Below the pieces are notes generated by a model. The model was not told the DNA's origin. It made no database searches and was given only the letters and a program-made list of their open reading frames with translations. The position numbers were made by a program, and so were the translations under genes. 6,467 nt of DNA from an uncultured Campylobacter sp. (lineage in GTDB: Bacteria; Campylobacterota; Campylobacteria; Campylobacterales; Campylobacteraceae): the NCBI RefSeq assembly GCF_938030685.1, contig NZ_CALHHX010000220.1, positions 1-6,467 of the forward strand, written 5' to 3'. Every line of letters starts with the position of its first letter. The stretch's first letter is position 1. Of this stretch, positions 1 to 5,901 are shown piece by piece.

Positions 1-1822
1 CATTCGGCATAGCTTGTGCGCCAAATTTCATCTCATTTACCTGCTCGGACGCGCCGAATTTATGCGCTTTAAATTCTGTGCGCTCCGAAGCCTTTGAAGC
101 ATTAAATTTTATCTGCTGCGCGGCGCTCTTTGTAGGCTTACCGGATTTAAATTGCTCGCTATCCGCAGAGTTTGCGGCAAACGAGTTTGCAAAATCGCCC
201 TCCATAGCGCGCAAAAATCCGTCCGCGAACCCGCCAGCAACGCTATTGGCTTGCTCGCTTTGCTTCGATAAATCTGAGGCATCTAATATGTGCGGCAAGT
301 TTAGCTCCGAAAAATTTGGCGCAGGAGTGGAATTTGTAGTCCCGGTATTGCTAGAATTTGCAGAAGCTACGAAATTTGCGCCAATTGAATTCCATGCTTC
401 ATTATGAGTAGATATAGACGCATTCTGTGCAAGTCCGTCAGTAAATTCCATGCTTTGAAACGGAACGGCGTTATAGAGATTTTCACGAGGTATATCGCCC
501 GCACCCGCTAACGCAATCGGCGTATCTGAAGCAACCTCGTATTGAGACGAAATTTGCGTTTTTTGAAAATCCGTAGCCGCTGTATTTTTATCATGCGCAG
601 ATTTTTTATCCTCTTTTTCATCGGAAGCAAACGCAGCCGCGGCGAAATTATCATATCCGCCAAACTCCTCCACGGGCATACCGGCACTATCGAAAAGCCT
701 GGAAAAATCCATATCAAATCCGCTATTAACAGGCGCGCCAGCTACATCTTGCACTACTTGCGAGGCAGAATTTTTTTCATCTGTTTTATAGGCAAATGAG
801 CCGTCTGACTCATGCTGTTTAATAGTAACATCCGCAGAGCCTTTCGCTTCCTCTAGATTAGGCGCAGCGTCTGCCTTTTTTTCAACAGCAGTTTCATTAG
901 AGCTGCCAGCTCTTTGCGGCTCTTCTTGCTGTGCAAGCGGTAAAGTTTCGCTTGCCCGTGTAGCGGTATTTTCATCTTCTGTCTGCGATTTATCTGTTTT
1001 GAAATTCTTAGGATTTTCATCGTCTAGCGCCGCTAGAGCTATCGAAGTGTCATCCTTTGCGAGTGGAATCTCGCCCTGGAATGTGTGATTATTTTCAGCA
1101 GGCTCGCTTGTGCTGATACTATTTAGCGGCACATCTTCAGGGATATCGCTAGCAGCTAAGTTTAGAGGCATATCGTCTGCGATATTATCCGCAATCTTTT
1201 CTGCAACGGCGTTAAGCGGCGTATCATCGGCGATGGTGTCCGCAAGAGCTGCTTCATCTGCAAGCTGCGAGAGCGGAATATCATCTGCGATCTCGTCCGT
1301 GCGCGGCATATCGCCTACCAACTGCGAAAGCGGCACATCATCTGCAATCTCGGGCGCTATATCGTTTGCCAGCTGCGAAAGCGGTATATCCTTGCCGGAG
1401 TCATAAAAGCTATCCACAAGCTCTTCAAAATTACTGCCCGAAGTGGAATTTACCTGGTCAATCGCATCGATCTCTTTCATCACAGAGCTTGCGTCGGCAA
1501 ATTCTTTCGCCATTTTTTCTTTCGCCTGCACACTCATATTTTGAACCGAAAACTCGCTGATAAACGTGATGAGCTCAAGCGGCGAAAAAGGCTTAGTAAG
1601 GGTATATCGCGCTCCTGGTACTGAGACATTTTTAGGCGTCAGAAATAGCGTCTTATTAAGATCAAATTTTGAAATATCATCGCCATCTTCATAATTTTTT
1701 ATCGTCAAATCATATTCACTCTCGTCCGCACTATATGCTACCAGATCCGCACCGATGCGCTCGCAGCAAATATTTACGACACTTGCAACCTGCTCATTGT
1801 GATTGTCAAGTAGAATTTTCAT
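1..1822 (-). CDS. Long acidic repeat protein with degenerate receiver-like N-terminus (3' end outside window)
   Basis: I translated the minus strand from the ATG at 1822-1820 and found 607 codons without a stop, running off the window edge. The start has AAAAGG six bases upstream (minus strand). Residues 1-95 resemble a CheY-type receiver: a beta-strand start (MKILLDNHNE), a late TLFLTP strand, and an LTKPFSPLELI end matching the conserved Lys-Pro and last helix of receivers. The phospho-acceptor Asp is not evident (the expected place reads YDLTIKNYED), so it is probably a pseudo-receiver. From about residue 100 the chain is low-complexity, rich in D, E, A, S and N, with DxPL repeats at 145-235 and a KF-A repeat at 572-603. 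No signal peptide or membrane segment is visible. Its place after the rpsB-tsf-ABC string matches the 'highly acidic protein' next to fliR in C. jejuni (from memory). The molecular function is unknown. The reading frame is certain; the family match is inference. Confidence 0.9.
   Translation of the reverse strand, partial: MKILLDNHNEQVASVVNICCERIGADLVAYSADESEYDLTIKNYEDGDDISKFDLNKTLFLTPKNVSVPGARYTLTKPFSPLELITFISEFSVQNMSVQAKEKMAKEFADASSVMKEIDAIDQVNSTSGSNFEELVDSFYDSGKDIPLSQLANDIAPEIADDVPLSQLVGDMPRTDEIADDIPLSQLADEAALADTIADDTPLNAVAEKIADNIADDMPLNLAASDIPEDVPLNSISTSEPAENNHTFQGEIPLAKDDTSIALAALDDENPKNFKTDKSQTEDENTATRASETLPLAQQEEPQRAGSSNETAVEKKADAAPNLEEAKGSADVTIKQHESDGSFAYKTDEKNSASQVVQDVAGAPVNSGFDMDFSRLFDSAGMPVEEFGGYDNFAAAAFASDEKEDKKSAHDKNTAATDFQKTQISSQYEVASDTPIALAGAGDIPRENLYNAVPFQSMEFTDGLAQNASISTHNEAWNSIGANFVASANSSNTGTTNSTPAPNFSELNLPHILDASDLSKQSEQANSVAGGFADGFLRAMEGDFANSFAANSADSEQFKSGKPTKSAAQQIKFNASKASERTEFKAHKFGASEQVNEMKFGAQAMPN
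14..109 (-). repeat. Imperfect 16-residue tandem repeat in the acidic protein
   Basis: Residues 572-587 (KFNASKASERTEFKAH) and 588-603 (KFGASEQVNEMKFGAQ) align end to end as two 16-residue units sharing KF-x-A-S at the start and F-x-A near the end. The DNA copies have diverged in synonymous and other positions, so this is an old protein repeat rather than a fresh duplication. It may continue past the window edge. Confidence 0.55.
1118..1390 (-). repeat. Six DxPL repeats (13-19 residue period) in the acidic protein
   Basis: Residues 145-235 contain six copies of a core D-[IVTM]-P-L-[SN], with the proline at residues 147, 164, 183, 202, 219 and 232 (spacings 17, 19, 19, 17, 13). The first three read PLSQL and the last three PLN. 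Four copies are preceded by IADD. Weaker relics occur later: EIPLA at 251-255, TLPLA at 293-297 and DTPIALA at 433-439. Regular spacing of a short motif in an acidic disordered chain suggests a multivalent docking site, but no partner is evident. Confidence 0.8.
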
Positions 1823-1850
1823 TTATGACCTTTTAGAAAGAATTTGGGCT

Positions 1851-1856
1851 ATTGTA
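1851..1856 (-). promoter_or_regulatory. Possible -10 box for the acidic protein gene
   Basis: The minus strand reads TACAAT here, about 28 bases before the ATG, inside the 57-base gap after the ABC gene. There is no recognisable -35, which is usual for Campylobacter sigma-70 promoters. The gene may equally be read through from the rpsB operon. Confidence 0.3.
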
Positions 1857-1879
1857 AGATATTTTTGGTTATTAATTGC

Positions 1880-2521
1880 TTATATTTGCGCTAAATTTCG
1901 GTTATTTAGGCGATAAACTTTGCAGCATTTTTGCGCTAAATTCTCATCGTGAGTCACGAGCACGAGTGCGCCACGGCTGGATTTTACGTAATCAAAGATC
2001 ACGTCCATGACCTCGTTTGCGGTATCTTTGTCTAAATTTCCCGTAGGCTCGTCGGCGAAGATTATGCGCGGCTTTTTGCAAAGTATACGGGCGATACTCA
2101 CGCGCTGCTGCTGTCCGCCGCTAAGCTCGCCTACGCCTTGAGCAAGCGTGTTTTCTATCTTAAGCTTTTTTAAAATTTTCTGATCTATCGCATTATTCGT
2201 AAGTTTGGCGGCGAGTTCGATATTTTCGCCAGAGGAAAAGCCCTTAAAAAGGTAGTGGGACTGAAATATTATACCGAAGTCGTTGCGGCGTATTTTAAGC
2301 CTCTCATCGGAGCTTAGCTCGTAAATACTGCGCCCGCCGTAGATCACTTCGCCCGAGTTTGGTTTTAAAAGCGTGCATAAAATATGAAGCAGGGTCGATT
2401 TGCCGCAGCCACTAACGCCCAAAATAGCGATGCTCTCGCTCTCTTTGACGCTTAAGTTTACATTTTCAAAGAGCGTATAATCATACGCGTGAGTAAGATT
2501 TACGCCCTTTAGAAGTTCCAT
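1880..2521 (-). CDS. ABC transporter ATP-binding protein, MacB/LolD type
   Basis: This is a 213-residue stand-alone nucleotide-binding subunit that hydrolyses ATP to drive a membrane partner. All motifs are present in order: Walker A GVSGCGKST (35-43), Q-loop Gln87 in IIFQSHYLF, signature LSGGQQQR (133-140), Walker B RIIFADEP (152-159) with catalytic Glu158, D-loop NLD (162-164), and switch His191 in VTHDE. Length and the ADEPTGNLD sequence fit the MacB/LolD/FtsE group, which acts with FtsX-like permeases in lipoprotein release, extrusion or envelope work. No permease is adjacent, so the partner must lie elsewhere and the substrate is unknown; a LolD role is plausible but not shown. The gene starts 2 bases after the tsf stop with no strong Shine-Dalgarno sequence of its own, so translation is probably coupled to tsf. 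The same ATPase follows tsf in C. jejuni (recalled). Confidence 0.93.
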   Translation of the reverse strand: MELLKGVNLTHAYDYTLFENVNLSVKESESIAILGVSGCGKSTLLHILCTLLKPNSGEVIYGGRSIYELSSDERLKIRRNDFGIIFQSHYLFKGFSSGENIELAAKLTNNAIDQKILKKLKIENTLAQGVGELSGGQQQRVSIARILCKKPRIIFADEPTGNLDKDTANEVMDVIFDYVKSSRGALVLVTHDENLAQKCCKVYRLNNRNLAQI

Positions 2522-2523
2522 AT

Positions 2524-3588
2524 TTAGCCGATTTGAGCCGCTACTTCGGCTGCGAAGTCTTCGCTCTTTTTCTCTAGACCCTCGCCCACTTCGAAGCGGA
2601 TGTATTTTACGATCTCGATCTTGCCGCCTAGTTTTTTAGCTTCTTCGTCAATCACCTGCTCGACGGTTTTCTTATCGTCCATTACGTAAAATTGCCCTAG
2701 CAGCGTGAGGCGCTGATCGATTTGAGTATTATCGGCGATGAAGCGATCGATCTGACCCGGCAAAATTTTATCCCAAATTTTTTCAGGTTTATTTTGCTTG
2801 CGAAGCTCATCTTTTAAAACTTCTATCTCTTTGGCTAAAATTTCGTCCGTTAGATGCGCGCGCGAGCCGAACTGCGGGATCTTATGAAGGGGCTTACCTA
2901 AGCGCACAAACTCCTCATTCTCCTTCTCAAATTCGCCTTTAAGAGCTAAGAATTCTTTTTCGATAAAATCGGGATCAAGCTCTTTATAGCTGATGACCTG
3001 AGGTTTCATCGCGGCTGCGTGCATGCAGAGATTTTTTATAAGCTCCTTCGCACCCTCCGCAGTCCGTTCGCTGTCGCAAGCTGCTGCGATAATGACCCCT
3101 ACGCGACCGTTTGAGTGTAGGTAGCCGTTTACCACGCCGTTTGCGCCCGCCTTAATCGTCTCAAATCTTCTAACGACTAAATTTTCGCCGATCGTAGCGA
3201 TCTGGCTTTTTAGATGCTCATCGAATTTAACGCCGTCGATGATGCTGGAATTTAGCTCGTCAATGCTGCTAATGCCTTTACTTTGGATATGTAGAGTAGT
3301 ATTTTTAACTAAATTTATAAAATTTTGATTTTTAGCTACGAAGTCGGTTTCGGAATTTATCTCGCTTATGGTGGCGATCTTGTGATCCGTGCCCACTTCG
3401 ACGCTTACTAAGCCCTCGCTAGCTAGGCGATCGGCTTTTTTAGCAGCCTTTCCTAAGCCCTTTTCGCGAAGCAGATCGACGGCTTTATCCATATCGCCGT
3501 CTGTTTCAACCAAAGCCTTTTTGCAGTCCATCATCCCCGCTCCGGTGCTTTCGCGGAGCTCTTTTACCATTTGCGCGCTGATTTCCAT
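2524..3588 (-). CDS. tsf: Elongation factor Ts
   Basis: EF-Ts is the cytoplasmic nucleotide exchange factor that releases GDP from EF-Tu during translation. The N-terminal UBA-like domain (about 1-55) carries the family signature LRESTGAGMMDCKKAL (11-26). The second signature, EINSETDFVAK (76-86), includes the TDFV residues that contact EF-Tu. The C-terminus ends with the typical RFEVGEGLEKKSEDFAAEVA. At 354 residues it is longer than the E. coli protein (283) but close to other Campylobacter EF-Ts proteins; the extra length lies in the C-terminal core. The stop of rpsB and this ATG share one base (TAATG), and the Shine-Dalgarno sequence (GAGG or GAAGAG) lies in the rpsB acidic tail codons, so translation is likely coupled to S2 synthesis. 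Pairing rpsB-tsf is nearly universal in bacteria. Confidence 0.98.
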   Translation of the reverse strand: MEISAQMVKELRESTGAGMMDCKKALVETDGDMDKAVDLLREKGLGKAAKKADRLASEGLVSVEVGTDHKIATISEINSETDFVAKNQNFINLVKNTTLHIQSKGISSIDELNSSIIDGVKFDEHLKSQIATIGENLVVRRFETIKAGANGVVNGYLHSNGRVGVIIAAACDSERTAEGAKELIKNLCMHAAAMKPQVISYKELDPDFIEKEFLALKGEFEKENEEFVRLGKPLHKIPQFGSRAHLTDEILAKEIEVLKDELRKQNKPEKIWDKILPGQIDRFIADNTQIDQRLTLLGQFYVMDDKKTVEQVIDEEAKKLGGKIEIVKYIRFEVGEGLEKKSEDFAAEVAAQIG

Positions 3589-4385
3589 TACTCTTCGTCC
3601 TCGCTTACGTCAAAATCCTCTTCGCTCATCGCCTCGGCTACGACTTCCTCTTTCTCTTCGTCGCTGACGGCCTCGCTCTGCTCGCCGTCCTCGCTCGCAT
3701 CTTGATCGCGAAGCGCCTTGCCCTCGTTGATCGCCTCAGCCATCTCTTGGCAGAAAAGCTGAACTGAGCGGATCGCATCGTCGTTGCCGGGTATTGGGAA
3801 ATCGACTACGTCCGGATCGCAGTTCGTATCCAAGGGCGCGATAACCGGCATTTTTAGGCGATTAGCTTCCGCTACGGCGATCTTTTCTTTAACTACGTCG
3901 ATGACGAAGATCATATCAGGTAAGCCCTTCATATTGCGGATGCCGCCTAGATAAAGCTCAAGCTTCTCTTTTTTGCGGCGAAGCATTAGCGCCTCTTTTT
4001 TGGTTAGTAAATTTATAGAGCCGTCCTCTTCCATAGTCTCGATTACTTCGAGCTTGCGGATAGATTGCTTGATAGTGGAAAAATTCGTCAGCATGCCGCC
4101 TAGCCATCTGTGGCTTACATAAGGCATGCCGCATTTTTCGGCGTACTCTTTTAGCGTCGCGCCGGCTTGTTTTTTGGTGCCTACGAAAAGTATCGTCTTG
4201 CCCTCGGCAGCCGCGTCGCGTACGATATTATAAGTGTAGCGGAAGTAGCGGATAGTTTTTTGTAGATCTATGATATAGATACCTTTTCTCTCGCCGAAAA
4301 TGAATTTTTTCATCTTCGGATTCCATCTGCGTGTTTGGTGTCCGAAATGAACGCCGCACTCTAGCAAATCTCTCATTGTTACCAT
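3588..4385 (-). CDS. rpsB: 30S ribosomal protein S2
   Basis: S2 binds the 30S subunit late in assembly, near S1 and the mRNA exit side. The protein has 265 residues. The first family signature is at MRDLLECGVHFGHQTRRWNP (4-23), followed by FVGTKKQA (67-74), SHRWLGGMLTNFSTI (91-105), and the second signature LPDMIFVIDVVKEKIAVAEA (155-174) leading to APLDTNCDPD. Residues 227-265 form a strongly acidic tail with 20 Asp or Glu and one Lys, a feature I also expect in other Campylobacter S2 proteins. The start at 4385 is chosen because AAGGAG (4398-4393 on the minus strand) lies 7 bases upstream and the extra MVT matches the usual S2 N-terminal extension; Met4 is the alternative. It is the first gene of the rpsB-tsf-ABC operon, with a leader of about 109 nt and an extended -10 promoter upstream. 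Confidence 0.98.
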   Translation of the reverse strand: MVTMRDLLECGVHFGHQTRRWNPKMKKFIFGERKGIYIIDLQKTIRYFRYTYNIVRDAAAEGKTILFVGTKKQAGATLKEYAEKCGMPYVSHRWLGGMLTNFSTIKQSIRKLEVIETMEEDGSINLLTKKEALMLRRKKEKLELYLGGIRNMKGLPDMIFVIDVVKEKIAVAEANRLKMPVIAPLDTNCDPDVVDFPIPGNDDAIRSVQLFCQEMAEAINEGKALRDQDASEDGEQSEAVSDEEKEEVVAEAMSEEDFDVSEDEE

Positions 4386-4494
4386 GAGTTTTCTCCTTGT
4401 GGGTTGCCCCGAAATTTAGTTTCTTCCTCCGCATCCGCCCGTAAATTTGCTCTAAATTTACAACTAAATCAAGGATTGATGCGTGTGAAATGAA
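4386..4494 (-). promoter_or_regulatory. rpsB leader RNA, possible S2 autoregulatory region
   Basis: From the predicted start point near 4494 to the rpsB ATG there are about 109 untranslated bases. They contain the hairpin at 4441-4461, a short GGG-GCAA-CCC stem with a GNRA-type loop at 4401-4410, and the AAGGAG ribosome binding site at 4393-4398. In gammaproteobacteria the rpsB leader is a target of S2 feedback. Whether this leader works that way is inference, and I see no clear match to a known leader structure. Confidence 0.4.
4441..4461 (-). promoter_or_regulatory. Perfect 8-bp hairpin in the rpsB leader
   Basis: GTAAATTT and AAATTTAC pair perfectly around a 5-base loop. There is no following U-run on the minus strand (the next bases are GGGCGG), so it is not an intrinsic terminator. 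It could stabilise or regulate the rpsB leader. Because AAATTT is a frequent hexamer in this genome, chance is a real alternative. Confidence 0.45.
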
Positions 4495-4500
4495 AATAAG

Positions 4501-4509
4501 ATTATATCA
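4501..4509 (-). promoter_or_regulatory. Extended -10 promoter of the rpsB operon
   Basis: The minus strand reads TGATATAAT: a perfect TATAAT with the TGn extension. It is preceded by a T-rich stretch (CTTCTTTTTATCTTT) and has no TTGACA-like -35, which is the known Campylobacter/Helicobacter sigma-70 pattern. The expected start point is near 4494. It is the only strong promoter-like sequence between the upstream gene and rpsB. Confidence 0.65.
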
Positions 4510-4517
4510 TCTAAAGA

Positions 4518-4534
4518 TAAAAAGAAGCTTTTTA
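4518..4534 (-). terminator. Weak AT-rich hairpin after the membrane coiled-coil gene
   Basis: TAAAAAG and CTTTTTA form a 7-bp stem around a 3-base loop, 22-38 bases after the stop of the 158-residue gene. The stem has a single G-C pair, so it would terminate poorly. It also overlaps the T-rich upstream part of the rpsB promoter. Some read-through from the islet into rpsB is therefore possible. Confidence 0.25.
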
Positions 4535-4555
4535 CATAAGTATATTTTACAAATT

Positions 4556-5032
4556 TTAGTAAGTGGGTAAAATTATTTTCGTAAAAGTTTTTTCAGCTTT
4601 TTCTAGAGTTTCTAACTTTTCAACTGCTTTTTTAAGCTCTTCTTCGAGATATTCACTTCTACTATAAATCAGTTGATTTGATAGTTCCTGAACTCTGGCC
4701 CTCATCTCGTTTATTCTTTTTTCTCTAAGAGTTTGATCTATATATTCTCTAGAATTTTTTATCTTATCAATTCTCTCGTTAAGCTCTTTTACTCTTAATT
4801 CTTCCTGATTTCTCAGCTCTTTTCTTCGCTTTTCCTCTTCTTCCTCTTTTTGTCGTCTTAGTCTCTCTTGCTCCTCTCTTTTAGTTTCTATTCTAAGAGG
4901 ACTGCCTTCTATTGCTGCATTACGATTCCACTCTTCTATCTCGCTATCAGACATTTTATAAGGTTTATTGGCCCATACACATAGCCAAATAAGACCGATA
5001 CAACCAAGTAATATTTCAATCCAATCACTCAT
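4556..5032 (-). CDS. Small membrane-anchored coiled-coil protein, unknown function
   Basis: I do not recognise this 158-residue protein. It begins with one hydrophobic segment (about 5-21, IEILLGCIGLIWLCVWA) that can act as a membrane anchor. A short linker follows, then a long charged helix from about 49 to 145, including a run of five Glu at 63-67 and heptad-like Leu/Ile spacing toward 115-145; a coiled coil is likely. The end is short and hydrophobic (TKIILPTY). The ATG has GGAG 7 bases upstream, and its first bases overlap the stop of the preceding 251-residue gene (ATGA, 4 nt), so the two are translationally coupled and probably form one functional unit. Base composition is lower in GC than rpsB or tsf, in line with acquisition. 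Orientation in the membrane is not determined; an anchor or partner for the 251-residue protein is inference. Confidence 0.8.
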   Translation of the reverse strand: MSDWIEILLGCIGLIWLCVWANKPYKMSDSEIEEWNRNAAIEGSPLRIETKREEQERLRRQKEEEEEKRRKELRNQEELRVKELNERIDKIKNSREYIDQTLREKRINEMRARVQELSNQLIYSRSEYLEEELKKAVEKLETLEKAEKTFTKIILPTY

Positions 5033-5784
5033 CTTACTTCTCCAAATCTTATGTAATCAATAGCTATCGATCTCAATTCACAAAAAATATCATCAGAAGA
5101 ATTAGCTGAAATTTTAATAACTGCGTAAATTATATAATAAGGTAGTAAATATAACGGAATCTTATATTTATCTAAAAAATTCGGCCTAGTGTAATCCAAA
5201 TTCGTAATATCATCGTTAATTATTTGATAACTTGGCATATTTTCTAATTCTCTAAAAATTTTTATTATTTTCTTACCTTTTACATATCTTTTTAAATACA
5301 GAAGAATTCTAATTGATATATTTTTTATACTTTTATTCTCTCTCACAAACAAGCAAGTCTTGTTTTCTATAGAATCATTAATTGAAGCGTATTTGCGAAG
5401 GGTATTATTCCATAAGCCATCAAATTTTATACTTAAATCTTGAATATCTTTCAGTAGACCGAATTTCTCGGCTACCTTTAAAATAATATATATCTTAAAA
5501 TATAATGCCAAATTACTATATGAACCATCTTTTGCTTTTAAAAAATAACTTTTTCTTTGCAAGATATCATTGTTATATCCATCAAGCTCAATATAGTCAG
5601 GCTTATAAGCAAGATAGCGCTCGACGCACTCCACTTCCTCGCTTGATACCCTCCTTTTGATAGCCTTAATGTTATAACTTATAAACTTTTTAGCGCAATC
5701 AATATCAACTATATTTGCTATAATTTCATCTTTTACCTCATCTCTAAAATCATTTAAAATTCTTTCATAATCAATAATTGCCAC
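5029..5784 (-). CDS. Uncharacterised 251-residue protein of the AT-rich islet
   Basis: No family is recognised. The start is a GTG at 5784-5782 supported by AGAGGT six bases upstream (minus strand, 5796-5791). The protein is Lys/Ile/Tyr-rich and probably mainly helical: a charged N-terminal region (1-60), a central part with LALYFKIYIILKVAEKFGLL (92-111), a basic patch KRYVKGKKIIKIFRE (165-179), and a hydrophobic segment at 209-226 (IPLYLLPYYIIYAVIKIS) that may be buried or membrane-associated. No nuclease, nucleotide-binding or HTH motif is visible. GC is only about 18-33% in most lines I counted, against about 48-50% in tsf and pgeF, suggesting horizontal transfer. It is the first gene of a two-gene unit with the coiled-coil membrane protein and is divergent from the XRE gene, which probably controls it. 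It could be a toxin, defence effector or phage remnant; none is supported over the others. Confidence 0.8.
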   Translation of the reverse strand: MAIIDYERILNDFRDEVKDEIIANIVDIDCAKKFISYNIKAIKRRVSSEEVECVERYLAYKPDYIELDGYNNDILQRKSYFLKAKDGSYSNLALYFKIYIILKVAEKFGLLKDIQDLSIKFDGLWNNTLRKYASINDSIENKTCLFVRENKSIKNISIRILLYLKRYVKGKKIIKIFRELENMPSYQIINDDITNLDYTRPNFLDKYKIPLYLLPYYIIYAVIKISANSSDDIFCELRSIAIDYIRFGEVR

Positions 5785-5814
5785 AAATTTACCTCTATAC
5801 GGAATTTTTATCCA

Positions 5815-5826
5815 TAACTATAGTTA
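5815..5826. promoter_or_regulatory. Perfect 12-bp palindrome on the -10 of the leftward islet genes
   Basis: TAACTATAGTTA is its own reverse complement. On the minus strand it includes TATAGT (5822-5817), a fair -10 box placing a start point about 25 bases before the GTG of the 251-residue gene. An XRE-family dimer binding here would block that promoter. Its centre (5820.5) is exactly 21 bp from that of the next palindrome, two helical turns. Confidence 0.6.
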
Positions 5827-5835
5827 GTTGATGGC

Positions 5836-5847
5836 GGATTATAATCC
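5836..5847. promoter_or_regulatory. Perfect 12-bp palindrome on the -10 of the XRE gene
   Basis: GGATTATAATCC is its own reverse complement and contains TATAAT (5840-5845) on the plus strand, a consensus -10 for the XRE gene with a start near 5852. It shares the central TATA with the palindrome at 5815-5826, but the outer bases differ. Binding here would give autorepression. Confidence 0.6.
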
Positions 5848-5851
5848 AAAT

Positions 5852-5880
5852 ATTCTTATGGTTGGTTTAATAATAAGAAT
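5852..5880 (+). promoter_or_regulatory. Inverted repeat in the XRE gene leader
   Basis: ATTCTTAT (5852-5859) and ATAAGAAT (5873-5880) are perfect inverted copies separated by 13 bases. The first arm starts where the XRE transcript is predicted to begin, so it could form an AU-rich 5' hairpin, or it could be a wide operator. The single GC pair makes the RNA stem weak. Confidence 0.4.
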
Positions 5881-5888
5881 TGCGCAAT
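5879..5888. promoter_or_regulatory. 10-bp palindrome ATTGCGCAAT before the XRE start
   Basis: This perfect palindrome lies 13 bases before the XRE start codon. Its centre (5883.5) is 42 bp from the centre at 5841.5, again an even number of turns. It has a TTGCGCAA core rather than a central TATA, so it may be a different site or chance. Confidence 0.3.
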
Positions 5889-5901
5889 AACCGATGAGAA
5901 G

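Noticed and set aside
78..407. Plus-strand open frame opposite the acidic protein
   Set aside because: It lies wholly opposite a continuous 607-codon minus-strand frame, has no ribosome binding site, and its composition mirrors the real gene.
508..799. Short open frames on both strands within the acidic protein gene
   Set aside because: Both lie inside the acidic protein gene in other frames and show no domain or start signal.
1110..1560. Plus-strand frames with repeated SSAIS-like words
   Set aside because: The repetition is the reverse image of the DxPL array coded on the minus strand; no independent evidence of translation.
3389..3667. Plus-strand frame opposite the tsf start and rpsB end
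   Set aside because: Ser/Arg-rich shadow of two certain genes, no start signal.
4228..4434. Minus-strand frame starting 49 bases before rpsB and overlapping it out of frame
   Set aside because: Its ATG directly follows GGGCGG with no proper spacing, the protein is basic and featureless, and rpsB has a far better ribosome binding site.
4441..4461. Hairpin as an intrinsic terminator
   Set aside because: It is AT-rich and followed by G/C-rich bases on the minus strand with no T-run, so a leader structure is more likely.
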